Both the position numbers and the translations under genes were made by a program. The notes under the pieces are model-generated. The model did not search any database. It saw only the letters and a program-made list of their open reading frames with translations, and was not told the DNA's origin. This document shows positions 33,368-42,787 of a stretch of DNA of 64,000 nt, piece by piece. Every line of letters begins with the position of its first letter. Positions within the stretch are counted from its first letter, which is position 1. This DNA is from Alphaproteobacteria bacterium (GTDB lineage: Bacteria > Pseudomonadota > Alphaproteobacteria > Rhodobacterales > Rhodobacteraceae), in the NCBI GenBank assembly GCA_030428355.1, contig JAUIBL010000011.1, positions 1-64,000 of the forward strand, written 5' to 3'.

Positions 33368-33919
33368 TCAGAGCGTCTGCCCGTTCACCCGAAGCTCCAA
33401 CCGCTCCAGCGCGTCGATCACGTCGGAATCATGCGGTCGCAGGCTGAGTACCCGCGAATAGGCGTCATACGCAAGGTGAGGTTTGTCCACCTGCTCGAAG
33501 ATCGCGCCAAGCCCGCGCAGCGCGCCGAAATGGTCGGGGTTGAGCGCCAATGTCCGCTCCAGCGCATCGGCTGCAGGCCCGAAAAGCTCGGCGCGGTAAT
33601 AGGCCAGCGCCAGCGTGTGCCAGCCTTCGGCGAAATCCGGCGCGTGATCGGTCAGCGCCGTCAGATGTTCGAGCGCCGCGTCGATATTGTCCACCTCCAG
33701 CGCATCCTGACCCCGCTTCAGCAGCAGGTCGATCGACGCCGCCCCTGATTTCGACCACTCCTGCCGCACCTGACGCTCCAGCCGGTCGGCCGCGCGTTCG
33801 TCTTCGGCCTGCGCCAGTTGTTCCAGCAGGTCCGCCGCGACGTCCTCTGCCTGCACAGGACCCAGCGTCACACCCAGCGTCAGAAGAAATGCCGCAACGG
33901 CAGATTTGTATTTGCGCAT
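33368..33919 (-). CDS. exported TPR-repeat protein
   Basis: 183 residues. MRKYKSAVAAFLLTLGVTLG is a signal peptide that ends near VQA. Two or three tetratricopeptide repeats follow (LEHLTALTDHAPDFAEGWHT, LERTLALNPDHFGALRGLGA, DAYSRVLSLRPHDSDVIDAL). Such proteins scaffold others in the periplasm; the partner is unknown. I chose the ATG at 33919 because GAGG is six bases upstream; another ATG lies four codons earlier. It precedes the helicase gene by 39 bases on the same strand. Confidence 0.8.
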   Translation of the reverse strand: MRKYKSAVAAFLLTLGVTLGPVQAEDVAADLLEQLAQAEDERAADRLERQVRQEWSKSGAASIDLLLKRGQDALEVDNIDAALEHLTALTDHAPDFAEGWHTLALAYYRAELFGPAADALERTLALNPDHFGALRGLGAIFEQVDKPHLAYDAYSRVLSLRPHDSDVIDALERLELRVNGQTL

Positions 33920-34010
33920 CGTGAACCTCATAACCCATTCTGAGTTTAGCGTGGGGTTCGGCAAATGCCAGCCTCGCAGATCAGAACGCGATCACGAAGG
34001 AGACAGGTCT

Positions 34011-34301
34011 ATGAGCGATGTTGTGGCACAGGCAGTCGCCGCCATGAATGAAAAATTGGCGGGCGGCGGCATCGACGGCACCGCACAGTTCAACATTGAA
34101 GGCGAAGGCAGCATGGTCGTCGATGGTGACGGTGCCCGCGAAGGCACCGCCGATGCGGATGTCACGTTCAACGCCGATGCCGACACCTATCGCGACATCT
34201 TCGACGGATCGCTCAACCCGACTTCGGCCTTCATGTCGGGCCGCCTCACCATTGACGGCGACATGGGCATGGCGATGAAACTGGCGGCCACGCTCGCCTG
34301 A
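34011..34301 (+). CDS. SCP2 sterol-binding domain protein
   Basis: 96 residues, the size of a free SCP2 domain: MNEKLAGGGIDGTAQFNIEG, DADVTFNADADTYRDIFDGS, NPTSAFMSGRLTIDGDMGMA. The domain forms a hydrophobic tunnel for lipids or acyl chains. Its TGA shares one base with the ATG of the following alpha/beta hydrolase (TGATG), so the two are coupled and may act on the same lipid. Confidence 0.88.
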   Translation: MSDVVAQAVAAMNEKLAGGGIDGTAQFNIEGEGSMVVDGDGAREGTADADVTFNADADTYRDIFDGSLNPTSAFMSGRLTIDGDMGMAMKLAATLA

Positions 34302-35239
34302 TGACCGAACCCGCGCCCTATCGCGGTGATCTGGCCGAAGGTCCGGACACACAGGCGTTCTGGTTGCGCAGTTCCGACGGCGTGCGGCTCCGGGCCGGTC
34401 ATGCGGCGGCGCAGGACAGCAAGGGTACGGTGTTCCTTTTGCCGGGACGCACCGAATACATCGAGAAATATGGCCGCGTGGCGCGGGATTTTGTGCGGGG
34501 CGGCTTCGATGTGATCTCGATCGACTGGCGCGGTCAGGGCATGTCGGACCGGCTGGCTCCGAACCCGATGGTGGGCCATGTCGGACGCTTCCTTGACTAC
34601 CAGAAGGATTGGGCTGCGCTTTGCGCCTTTGCGCGGCAGGCCGATCTGCCCAAACCGTGGCACATGGTGGCCCATTCGATGGGCGGATGTATCGGACTGC
34701 GGGCGCTGATCGGCGGCAGTGACATGGCGTCGGTCATGTTCTCCGGGCCGATGTGGGGCATTCAGATGGCTGGCTATCTGCGCCCCGTGGCCTGGACCCT
34801 GCCCCGCCTCGCGCGGTTGCTGGGTCAGGGGCACCGCCTCGCGCCCGGCACGTCCATCAAAAGCTACCTTATCGCCGAACCTTTCGAGAACAATCTTCTC
34901 ACCTCCGACCCCGAAATGTTCGCCTATATGCGCCGCCATGTAGAGGCCGAGCCGCAATTCGGCCTTGGCGGCCCGTCATACACCTGGCTTCTGACCGCCC
35001 TTCAGGAATGCGCCGCCCTTGCGCATCTGCCCTCTCCGGCGATCCCGGCGCTCTGCTTTCTCGGCTCGAACGAACGCATCGTCGACACGACATCCATTCG
35101 GGACCGCATGACCGGGTGGAAGGGCGGCAAACTGCTTTTGGTGGACGGCGCAGAGCACGAAGTCCTGATGGAAAGCGCCAACACGCGCCGTCAGGTGACG
35201 GGCGCAGCGATTTCGCTGTTTTCCAGTTTCAGTACCTAG
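34301..35239 (+). CDS. alpha/beta hydrolase, lysophospholipase-like
   Basis: 312 residues. The fold is given by GTVFLLPGRTEYIEKYGRVA, the oxyanion turn IDWRGQGMSDR, the nucleophile elbow MVAHSMGGCIGLRA (Ser in HSMGG), the acid near FLGSNERIVDT and the His in LVDGAEHEVLME. This is the monoglyceride lipase/lysophospholipase L2 subgroup. It is coupled to the SCP2-domain gene. The end is close to a HpaI-type gene that runs in the opposite direction. Confidence 0.85.
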   Translation: MTEPAPYRGDLAEGPDTQAFWLRSSDGVRLRAGHAAAQDSKGTVFLLPGRTEYIEKYGRVARDFVRGGFDVISIDWRGQGMSDRLAPNPMVGHVGRFLDYQKDWAALCAFARQADLPKPWHMVAHSMGGCIGLRALIGGSDMASVMFSGPMWGIQMAGYLRPVAWTLPRLARLLGQGHRLAPGTSIKSYLIAEPFENNLLTSDPEMFAYMRRHVEAEPQFGLGGPSYTWLLTALQECAALAHLPSPAIPALCFLGSNERIVDTTSIRDRMTGWKGGKLLLVDGAEHEVLMESANTRRQVTGAAISLFSSFST

Positions 35240-35258
35240 GCTCTGCCGCTGTCCCCCT

Positions 35259-36029
35259 TCAGGCCGTGCCGATGTCATGCACGCCCCGCGCCTCGGCAGT
35301 GGCACCGGTGCGCATCCAGGAATGTTCCGAGGCAATGAAGAAACAGCTCATGCCATAGCCCGACCACTCGCGGGCCTTCTGCGCATTTGCCACCCACGAG
35401 ACATAGGCCTTGTTCGCCGACAACGCCGCCTTGCCGACCCGGTCCAGCGCCCGCAGAAGATCGTCCGACGTCTGGGTGTCATGACCATATCCCACCGACA
35501 GATCCGCAGGCCCGACAAACAGCGCGTCGATCCCGTCTATTGCAGCAATCGCTTCGCAGGCCTCCACCCCCTCGGGTTCTTCGATCTGCGCCATGACGAC
35601 GGTTTCCTCGCGTGACCGGGCCAGCAGATCGGGCATGGACTGGGTGGCGTATCCGGCCCAACGCGTCGATCCGGCAAACCCACGTCCGCCACGCCCGAAC
35701 CGCGCGGCGCGCGCCACCTCTTCGGCCTTTGAGGCACTGTCCACATGCGGGACGACGATTCCCACCGCCCCACAATCCAGCGCCTGAAGGATCTCGCGTG
35801 CCGACCCGTCACCGACCCGGACAAGCACCGGGAAATCCAAGGCGCGGCCCATGGCGCAACAGGCGTCAATGGCGCTGCGATCAAACGGCGCGTGTTCGGC
35901 GTCAAGGCAAACGAAATCAAGTTCGGACTGCGCAAGAACTTCGATCAACTGCAACGCTGGCGTTTTCAGAAACGTGCCCGCCAAAGGCACACGCGACAAA
36001 AGACGCTGACGAAAACCGGCGATGTGCAT
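35259..36029 (-). CDS. HpcH/HpaI-family aldolase
   Basis: 256 residues, TIM-barrel. Typical parts are FVCLDAEHAPFDRSAIDACC, LVRVGDGSAREILQALDCGA, GIVVPHVDSASKAEEVARA and IDALFVGPADLSVGYG. The first glutamate (DAEHAPFD), with the later Glu of MAQIEEPEG and the Asp of GPADLS, forms the metal site. It splits 2-keto-3-deoxy or 4-hydroxy-2-oxo acids into pyruvate and an aldehyde; the exact substrate cannot be read. It stands alone on the minus strand, divergent from the exonuclease-ligase operon. Confidence 0.87.
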   Translation of the reverse strand: MHIAGFRQRLLSRVPLAGTFLKTPALQLIEVLAQSELDFVCLDAEHAPFDRSAIDACCAMGRALDFPVLVRVGDGSAREILQALDCGAVGIVVPHVDSASKAEEVARAARFGRGGRGFAGSTRWAGYATQSMPDLLARSREETVVMAQIEEPEGVEACEAIAAIDGIDALFVGPADLSVGYGHDTQTSDDLLRALDRVGKAALSANKAYVSWVANAQKAREWSGYGMSCFFIASEHSWMRTGATAEARGVHDIGTA

Positions 36030-36127
36030 GATGGTGCTCCAGATGGTCGTTTGCCCGCCACCCTACGCGGCACAGGCGGCTTGGCAAGCCTCTGGCGATG
36101 TCTTGCGCGCCATCTATACTCTAACCC

Positions 36128-37135
36128 ATGTCGAACCCCGTCCTTACCTTTACCGATCGCGGCATCTACTGCCCCGCCGGAGATTTCTACATCGACCCTT
36201 GGCGGCCCGTGGACCGTGCGTTGATCACCCACGGCCATGCCGATCACGCACGGCCCGGCCATCGCCGGTATCTGTGCACCAATGCCTGTGCCCCGGTCAT
36301 GGTCCACAGATTGGGCGCGATATCTGTAGAAACCGTTAAGTTCGGTGAAATCCGTAAAATCGGCGACGCTTTGGTCTCTTTCCACCCTGCTGGCCATTTG
36401 CCGGGCTCTGCGCAGATTCGGGTCGAAGTGGCCGGCGAAATCTGGGTCGTCTCGGGTGACTACAAGGTTGTTCCGGATGGAATTTCCGAACCATTCGAGC
36501 CGGTTACCTGTCACAGCTTCATCACCGAATGCACCTTTGGTCTCCCGGTCTTCAAATGGGATGACCAGAACGATGTCGCGCGCGACCTCAACGCGTGGTG
36601 GGCGAGGAACGCAGCCGATGGCAAGGCGTCGATCCTGGGTGCCTATTCCCTTGGCAAGGCGCAGCGCCTGCTCTCGATGGTCGATCCGGCCATTGCCCCG
36701 ATCCTGACACATGGCGCGGTCGAGAACACAAATGAAGTCTTGCGAAATCAGGGCTATAGACTGCCAGACACGATCCACATCACGCCCGACCTGAACCCAA
36801 AGGACCACCCCGGCGCGTTGCTCATCGCACCGCCGTCGGCACTCGGCTCACAATGGGCACGGCGCTTTGGCCCGTCCTCCACTGCCTTCGCCTCGGGCTG
36901 GATGCGCCTGCGCGGGGTGCGTCGCCGCCGTGCTGCCGACCGAGGCTTCGTGATTTCCGACCATGCCGACTGGGACGGCCTGATGTCGGCCATCCGGGAA
37001 ACGGGTGCGGAAAACATATATGCTACGCATGGTTACACGGACATCTTTGCGCGATGGATGAACACGCAAGGATATAACGCGAAGGTCGTCCCCACCGAAT
37101 TCGGTGGCGAAGACGACGAGGCAGACGCCGCATGA
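36128..37135 (+). CDS. ligase-associated DNA exonuclease (MBL fold)
   Basis: 335 residues. The metal motif THGHADHARPGH is intact near residue 36, the beta-CASP part carries ITECTFGLPVFKW, and ISDHADWDGL with YATHGYTDIFARW closes the site. These proteins are the ligase-associated DNA exonucleases of the SNM1/Artemis-like group, encoded next to an ATP-dependent ligase in many Proteobacteria. The stop overlaps the ligase ATG by four bases. They may serve repair of double-strand breaks or crosslinks. Confidence 0.88.
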   Translation: MSNPVLTFTDRGIYCPAGDFYIDPWRPVDRALITHGHADHARPGHRRYLCTNACAPVMVHRLGAISVETVKFGEIRKIGDALVSFHPAGHLPGSAQIRVEVAGEIWVVSGDYKVVPDGISEPFEPVTCHSFITECTFGLPVFKWDDQNDVARDLNAWWARNAADGKASILGAYSLGKAQRLLSMVDPAIAPILTHGAVENTNEVLRNQGYRLPDTIHITPDLNPKDHPGALLIAPPSALGSQWARRFGPSSTAFASGWMRLRGVRRRRAADRGFVISDHADWDGLMSAIRETGAENIYATHGYTDIFARWMNTQGYNAKVVPTEFGGEDDEADAA

Positions 37136-38724
37136 AGGACTTTGCCACGCTGTTCACCACCATCGACCAGACCACCAAGACCAGCCTCAAGACACAGGCT
37201 CTGGCCGATTTCTTCCGCACCGCCAGCGACGACGACAAGCTCTGGACCATCGCGCTTTTCTCGGGCCGCCGCCCCAAGCGGGCCGTGACCACCACCCAAC
37301 TGCGCGAATGGGCGGCAGAGGTGGGCGGTATCCCGCTTTGGCTGCTCGAGGAAAGCTATCCGATCGTCGGCGATCTGGCCGAGACCATCGCACTGACCCT
37401 GCCGCCGCCAAGCCGCATCAGCGACCTGTCCCTGACCCATTGGATCACCGAGCTGAAATCCCTCGCCGCGCTCGACATCGACGCGCGCAAGGCGCGTATT
37501 CTCGACGCGTGGGATCAACTCGACCCGACCGAACGGTTCCTCTTCAACAAGCTGATCACCGGCGGCTTTCGCATTGGCGTCAGCCAGAAACTGATGACCC
37601 GCGCACTGGCGCAGGCCACGGATCAGGACGAAGCCAGCCTCGCCCATCGCCTGATGGGCGGTTGGACGCCGGAGACCACAAGTTTTCACGCGCTGATCGA
37701 AGCCGACGACGCCGAGGCCGATGAAAGCCGCCCCTACCCGTTCTACCTCGCCTACCAGTTGGAGGACGGCCCCGAAGCCCTGGGCGCACCGCAGGACTGG
37801 CAGGCGGAATGGAAATGGGACGGCATCCGGGGACAGGTGATCCTGCGCAATGGCACCCACCACGTCTGGTCGCGCGGTGAAGAGCTGATGACCGACCGCT
37901 TCCCGGAATTCGCCCGTCTGACCGATTTTTTACCAGATGGTATAGTTCTGGACGGCGAGATCGTCGCGTGGGACGGCACCCAGCCCTTTCCCTTCAACAC
38001 GCTGCAGGCCCGGATCGGGCGCAAGACCGTGCCGAAAAAGCTGCTCAAGGACGCGCCGGTGATCCTGCTGGCCTATGATCTGCTTGAACACGAGCGGCAG
38101 GATCTGCGCGACCTGCCCCTGCAGGAGCGCCGCGCGCGCATGGATGCGGTGCTTCGGGACTTGCCCGAAGATGCCCCCATCAAAGCCGCGCCGCCCTTGC
38201 CCTTCGACACATGGGACACGCTGGCCCAAACCCGCGCCACCGCGCGGGATCACCGCGCCGAGGGTCTCATGCTCAAACGGCGCGACAGCCCTTACCTCTC
38301 GGGCCGCAAGAAGGGCGATTGGTGGAAGTGGAAACTCGATCCGCTCACCGTCGATGCCGTGATGATCTATGCCCAGCAGGGTCATGGCCGCCGCGCCAAT
38401 CTTTTCACCGACTTTACCTTCGCCGTCTGGGACGGCAACGATCTGGTGCCTTTCACCAAAGCCTATTCCGGCCTGACGGACGAAGAATTCCGCAAGATCA
38501 CCGCATGGGTGCGCAAGAACACCCAGCAGCGCTTTGGCCCCGTTCGCCAGGTCACGCCGCACCACGTGTTCGAGATCGCGTTCGAAGGCATCCACGCCTC
38601 GCCGCGCCATAAATCCGGCATCGCCCTGCGCTTTCCGCGCATGTCCCGCTGGCGGCAGGACAAGCCGCTGCAAGAGGCCAACACGCTCGACGATCTGAAA
38701 GAGTTGCTTGAAACCTATGGATAA
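37132..38724 (+). CDS. ATP-dependent DNA ligase
   Basis: 530 residues. An N-terminal DNA-binding domain (LFSGRRPKRAVTTTQLREWA) precedes the adenylation domain with EWKWDGIRGQV; Lys228 is the residue that takes AMP. Motif IIIa-like LDGEIVAWDG, motif IV EGLMLKRRDSPY and motif V WWKWKLDP follow, then an OB fold. The N-terminal domain and the neighbouring exonuclease identify it as the repair ligase of the LigB/ligase C-exonuclease type, not LigD, and it is additional to the NAD-dependent replicative ligase. The amidohydrolase start lies within its last codons. Confidence 0.92.
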   Translation: MKDFATLFTTIDQTTKTSLKTQALADFFRTASDDDKLWTIALFSGRRPKRAVTTTQLREWAAEVGGIPLWLLEESYPIVGDLAETIALTLPPPSRISDLSLTHWITELKSLAALDIDARKARILDAWDQLDPTERFLFNKLITGGFRIGVSQKLMTRALAQATDQDEASLAHRLMGGWTPETTSFHALIEADDAEADESRPYPFYLAYQLEDGPEALGAPQDWQAEWKWDGIRGQVILRNGTHHVWSRGEELMTDRFPEFARLTDFLPDGIVLDGEIVAWDGTQPFPFNTLQARIGRKTVPKKLLKDAPVILLAYDLLEHERQDLRDLPLQERRARMDAVLRDLPEDAPIKAAPPLPFDTWDTLAQTRATARDHRAEGLMLKRRDSPYLSGRKKGDWWKWKLDPLTVDAVMIYAQQGHGRRANLFTDFTFAVWDGNDLVPFTKAYSGLTDEEFRKITAWVRKNTQQRFGPVRQVTPHHVFEIAFEGIHASPRHKSGIALRFPRMSRWRQDKPLQEANTLDDLKELLETYG

Positions 38725-39577
38725 ACCCACCGCCGCCGCACCGCCTTTGACGATCACCCAGCCCAGCGCGCCGCTGCCGGACGGGGCCTGCGACGCCCAT
38801 GTTCACTTGGTCGGCGACGATTTCGCTCTGTGGGACGGCCGCGTGGAAAATCCGCCGCCCGGCACGCTCGACACCTGGCTCGACCGCTACCGCACGCATC
38901 TCGGGCTGTTGGGCTGCACGCGCGGGGTCATCGTGCATTCGATCCTTTATGGCGGCGACAACAGCATCACACTTGAGGCCACCCGGCGCATGGGCGACAA
39001 TTTCCGCGCCGTCTGCCTGATCTCTGACGAAGCGACCGAGGCCGACATCCGCGCGCTGGAGGACCAGAACTGCAAAGCCGTGCGTCTGAACTATGTCCAT
39101 GGCGGATTGCTCAGCTGGGACGGCATGAAGCGCCTCGCGCCGATGCTGGCGGATCACGGACTGCATGTTGAAATGCTGGCCCATTCCCATCTGCACCTCG
39201 AAGAATTGGCCCCCCAGGTGCCCAGCCTGCCCGTGCAGATCGTTTTCGACCATTGTGCCTGGCCCGATCCTGCCCTTGGGATCACCGACGGCCAGACAGC
39301 GCTTGAACGCCTGTTGGCCGAAGGTCACGCCTGGACCAAGCTGAGCGCTACCTACCGCCATACGCCAGAGCCGCAGGCCCTGATCCAGAGACTGGCCAGT
39401 GCAAATCCCGACCGCATTCTCTGGGGCAGCGACTGGCCCCATCTGATGCTGAATGGTGTCCCGATGCCGGACGCGGGTAAACAGCTCAACATCCTGCTCG
39501 ACGCGATCCCCGATCAGATCAGCCGACAGAAGCTCTTTACCGACAATCCCGCCGCGCTCTACGGCTTTGCCCCTTGA
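38717..39577 (+). CDS. amidohydrolase family 2 protein (PF04909-type)
   Basis: 286 residues, TIM-barrel hydrolase. CDAHVHLVGDDFALW is the first metal motif, then HCAWPDPALG and ILWGSDWPHLMLNG close the site (the Asp of GSDWPH is the general acid/base). Substrates of this group are cyclic acids or lactones; none can be assigned. The ATG overlaps the ligase stop by eight bases, and a TTG three codons upstream is a weaker alternative. The overlap places it in the DNA-repair transcript without an obvious functional link. Confidence 0.8.
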   Translation: MDKPTAAAPPLTITQPSAPLPDGACDAHVHLVGDDFALWDGRVENPPPGTLDTWLDRYRTHLGLLGCTRGVIVHSILYGGDNSITLEATRRMGDNFRAVCLISDEATEADIRALEDQNCKAVRLNYVHGGLLSWDGMKRLAPMLADHGLHVEMLAHSHLHLEELAPQVPSLPVQIVFDHCAWPDPALGITDGQTALERLLAEGHAWTKLSATYRHTPEPQALIQRLASANPDRILWGSDWPHLMLNGVPMPDAGKQLNILLDAIPDQISRQKLFTDNPAALYGFAP

Positions 39578-39631
39578 ACCTTTCGCCCGCACGGCACAGG
39601 TTCCAAGGCAACGAAGAACAGGAGACGACCC

Positions 39632-41452
39632 ATGCTGCGCACCCCTTCCCCGACCTATGACGCCAACGCCCAGAGCGGCAACAAGAACCTGGGGGAGCTG
39701 CCGGAATGGGATCTGACCGACCTGTACCCCTCGGATGACGCCGCCGAACTGAAGCGCGATCTCGACTGGCTCGAAGACGCCTGTCGCAGCTTTGCCGCCG
39801 ATTACGAAGGTAAGCTGGCCGATCTGACGGCAGACGAATTCCTCACCGCGATCCACCGTCACGAAAAGATCGAGAACATCGCGGGCCGGATCATGTCTTA
39901 CGCGGGTCTGCGCTACTACCAGCTCACCACAGACGCCCAGCGCGCGAAGTTCCTGTCCGACCATCAGGAAAAGATCACAATCTACACCACGCCGCTGGTC
40001 TTCTTCACGCTGGAACTGAACCGCATCGAGGACGCCACCATTGACGCGCTGTTCGAGGCCAACGCGGACCTCGCCCGTTACAAACCCGCGATACGCCGCA
40101 TCCGTGCGATGAAGCCCTACCAATTGTCGGACGAGATGGAGAAATTCCTGCATGACATGGGTGTGGTCGGCGACGCGTGGGAGCGCCTTTTCGACGAAAC
40201 CATCGCGGGGCTGGAATTCGAAGTGGATGGCGAACCGCTCAACATCGAGGGCACGTTGAACCTGCTGACCGAACAGGACCGCAGCACACGCGAAGCGGCC
40301 GCCCGCGAACTGGCCGCTGTCTTCGCCGAAAACATCAAGATCTTCGCCCGCGTTCACAACACGCAGGCCAAGGAAAAAGAAGTCATGGACCGCTGGCGCG
40401 GCATGCCCACGGCCCAGACCGGACGTCACCTCTCCAACGATGTCGAACCCGAAGTGGTCGAGGCCCTGCGCAACGCCGTGGTCGCCGCCTACCCCAAGCT
40501 CAGCCACCGCTATTACGAGCTCAAGCGCAAATGGCTGGGCCTTGACGTGATGCAGGTCTGGGACCGCAACGCGCCCCTGCCGATGGAATCCACCCGCACC
40601 GTCACCTGGGATGATGCCGAGGCAACCGTGATGAACGCCTACACCGCCTTCGACCCACGCATGGGCGAGATCGCCAAACCGTTCTTCACCAAGGGCTGGA
40701 TCGACGCGGCCGTCAAACCGGGCAAAGCCCCCGGTGCATTTGCACATCCCACGGTGACGGATGTGCATCCTTACGTGATGCTCAACTACCTCGGCAAACC
40801 GCGCGACGTGATGACCTTGGCCCACGAGCTTGGCCACGGCGTGCATCAGGTGCTGGCCGCCGAACAGGGTGAGATGCTGGCCTCCACGCCGCTGACCCTC
40901 GCCGAAACCGCCAGCGTCTTCGGCGAAATGCTCACCTTCCGCCGCATGCTCGACAACGCCAAGGACAATGCCGAGAAAAAGGTGCTCCTTGCTGGCAAGG
41001 TCGAGGACATGATCAACACGGTGGTGCGCCAGATCGCGTTCTACGATTTCGAATGCAAACTGCACGATGCGCGCCGGGGTGGTGAATTGACGCCGGACGA
41101 CATCAACGCGCTCTGGATGTCCGTTCAGGCCGAATCCCTCGGGCCGGCCTTCGAGTTCATGGAGGGTTACGAGACCTTCTGGGCCTATATCCCCCACTTC
41201 GTGCATTCGCCCTTCTACGTCTACGCCTATGCCTTCGGCGACGGCCTCGTGAACGCGCTCTATGCGGTTTACGAAGAAAACCCCGACGGCTTCCAGGACA
41301 AGTATTTCGACATGCTCAAGGCGGGTGGATCGAAACACCACAAGGAGTTGCTGGCCCCCTTTGGCCTCGATGCGAGCGACCCCAAGTTCTGGGACAAGGG
41401 GCTGAGCATGATCTCGGGCTTCATCGACGAATTGGAGGCGATGGAGGGGTGA
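39632..41452 (+). CDS. oligoendopeptidase F family metallopeptidase (M3)
   Basis: 606 residues. The zinc motif HELGHGVHQVLAAEQGEM is in the second half (near residue 396) with the downstream glutamate in LAETASVFGEMLTF. The N-terminal domain is the PepF pattern (WDLTDLYPSDDAAELKRDLD). It degrades oligopeptides in the cytoplasm. The gene is separated from the amidohydrolase by 54 bases with GGAG in front of the ATG; it ends just before a cluster of REP-like elements. Confidence 0.92.
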   Translation: MLRTPSPTYDANAQSGNKNLGELPEWDLTDLYPSDDAAELKRDLDWLEDACRSFAADYEGKLADLTADEFLTAIHRHEKIENIAGRIMSYAGLRYYQLTTDAQRAKFLSDHQEKITIYTTPLVFFTLELNRIEDATIDALFEANADLARYKPAIRRIRAMKPYQLSDEMEKFLHDMGVVGDAWERLFDETIAGLEFEVDGEPLNIEGTLNLLTEQDRSTREAAARELAAVFAENIKIFARVHNTQAKEKEVMDRWRGMPTAQTGRHLSNDVEPEVVEALRNAVVAAYPKLSHRYYELKRKWLGLDVMQVWDRNAPLPMESTRTVTWDDAEATVMNAYTAFDPRMGEIAKPFFTKGWIDAAVKPGKAPGAFAHPTVTDVHPYVMLNYLGKPRDVMTLAHELGHGVHQVLAAEQGEMLASTPLTLAETASVFGEMLTFRRMLDNAKDNAEKKVLLAGKVEDMINTVVRQIAFYDFECKLHDARRGGELTPDDINALWMSVQAESLGPAFEFMEGYETFWAYIPHFVHSPFYVYAYAFGDGLVNALYAVYEENPDGFQDKYFDMLKAGGSKHHKELLAPFGLDASDPKFWDKGLSMISGFIDELEAMEG

Positions 41453-41490
41453 TGCCCACGCCAGATGGCGGTGCCCGTGACATCTGCGGG

Positions 41491-41525
41491 AGCCTCCGGC
41501 GGGGATATTTGGGGCAAGAAGAAAG
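41491..41525 (+). repeat. REP-like element copy A
   Basis: CCTCCGGCGGGGATATTT followed by GGGGCAAGAAGAAA just after the pepF-type gene. The GGATATTT...CAAGAAGAA box is shared by two other strongly similar intergenic copies in this window (41644-41692 in inverse orientation and 46059-46086). Confidence 0.75.
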
Positions 41526-41643
41526 CCATTAACGCGTTATTAACAAATATCGTGCAGGATCACGATACGGTACAGGCGGGGACGCCGATGACCGTGCAAG
41601 GAGAAGGCTCTGCCTTCGCGGGGGTCTTCCTTCAGGAGGGCCC

Positions 41644-41692
41644 CTTTCTTCTTGCCGAAAATATCCTGGGGGTTTGGGGGCAAAGCCCCCAA
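41644..41692 (-). repeat. REP-like element copy B with GC hairpin
   Basis: TTTCTTCTTGCCGAAAATAT followed by CCTGGGG is the reverse complement of the CAAGAAGAA box of the other copies. It is followed by the hairpin TTGGGGGC (41674-41681) AAA GCCCCCAA (41685-41692). Copies A and B are inverted with respect to each other and lie 120 bases apart between two converging genes. Confidence 0.75.
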
Positions 41693-41731
41693 GCGGGTGA
41701 CACAGGCGCACGACATCGCCTTAGGGCGGTG

Positions 41732-42001
41732 TCACTTCAACTGGCTGTCTTTTGATCCCCGACGGTTGATCCCGCCGCGCGCCTCGTAGACGCCGTCGCG
41801 CTCCTGCTGGCAGTCGATGCAGAGCTTCACGCCCGGCAACGCGACACGGCGCTTCTCGGGGATCGGCTCCTCGCAATCGGCGCAATGGGTCAGGCTTTCG
41901 CCCTGCGGCCCCTTTCGCGCCTTGAGACGGGCGAGTTCATCATTGATCGACGCGTCGATCTGATCCTGCACCGCGCCGTCGCGTGCCCAGCCTCCGGCCA
42001 T
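41732..42001 (-). CDS. DksA/TraR-family C4 zinc finger protein
   Basis: 89 residues. The C-terminal zinc finger CADCEEPIPEKRRVALPGVK, then CIDCQQERDG, is the DksA/TraR type; the N-terminal coiled coil is short. Short members act as modulators of RNA polymerase through the secondary channel. The ATG at 42001 has a GGAGG region upstream on the minus strand; the frame continues further up without family match. It is divergent from a methyltransferase gene. Confidence 0.88.
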   Translation of the reverse strand: MAGGWARDGAVQDQIDASINDELARLKARKGPQGESLTHCADCEEPIPEKRRVALPGVKLCIDCQQERDGVYEARGGINRRGSKDSQLK

Positions 42002-42115
42002 GATCCCCTCCTGTGGTAATGAATACAGAGTATGGGACAGGACGATACGCCTGCAAGGGACTTGTCGCCCGGGTCGCAGCCCGTCATCCTGACCCCTGCT
42101 ACAGGGGGAGCCGTC

Positions 42116-42736
42116 ATGTCCGATCACAATCTCGAACGCGCCTACAGCATCAGGGGGGCCGCCGATGCCCGTGCGCTCTATGATGATTGGGCCACGAGCT
42201 ATGACAGCAGCTTCAGCGAAAGCCACGGCTATGTCGCCCCGCGCGAGGTGGCGCGGGTCTTTCTGTCGGAGGCGGGTGCGCGCGGCCCCGTGCTCGACAT
42301 CGGGGCAGGCACCGGGCTGTTGGCAAACCATTTGCCCGGGTTGGAGGTGGACGGTATCGACATCTCTCAGGCCATGCTGGACGCGGCGGCGGCCAAGGGG
42401 CTGTATCGCAACCGCATCTGTGCGGACCTTACGCAAACGCTGCCGCTGGCGGATACCAGCTATGGCGGCTTTGTCTCAAGCGGGACTTTCACCCACGGCC
42501 ATGTCGGCCCCGAGGTGTTCCCCGAACTGATGCGCGTCGCGCAGCCCGGTGCGCTGTTTGCCTGTGGCGTCATCCCGCCGGTCTTCGATGGGGCCGGTTT
42601 CGGCTCGCGCCTTGCGCTGATGGTCGCACATGGGCTGATCACCCCGGTCCATTTTCACGACATTCCGATCTACGAAAACGCCGATCACGACCACGCACAG
42701 GATCGCGGGCTTGTCATGGTGTTCCGCAAGCTCTGA
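42116..42736 (+). CDS. class I SAM-dependent methyltransferase
   Basis: 206 residues. ALYDDWATSYDSSFSESHGY at the start, SAM motif I VLDIGAGTGLLANHL, GIDISQAMLDAA and SSGTFTHGHVGPEV. This is a small Methyltransf_11/25-type enzyme; substrate unknown. The ATG at 42116 starts the conserved part; an earlier in-frame ATG at 42032 adds 28 low-complexity residues. It is divergent from the DksA-like gene. Confidence 0.83.
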   Translation: MSDHNLERAYSIRGAADARALYDDWATSYDSSFSESHGYVAPREVARVFLSEAGARGPVLDIGAGTGLLANHLPGLEVDGIDISQAMLDAAAAKGLYRNRICADLTQTLPLADTSYGGFVSSGTFTHGHVGPEVFPELMRVAQPGALFACGVIPPVFDGAGFGSRLALMVAHGLITPVHFHDIPIYENADHDHAQDRGLVMVFRKL

Positions 42737-42787
42737 GGCTTTTCTTTTCGCAAGGGCCTCCTAGCTTTCACGCCAAGGAGAGTTCAC

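Noticed and set aside
38552-41341. A 929-codon open frame on the minus strand
   Set aside because: Antisense to the ligase, amidohydrolase and PepF-type genes. No domain in the minus translation.
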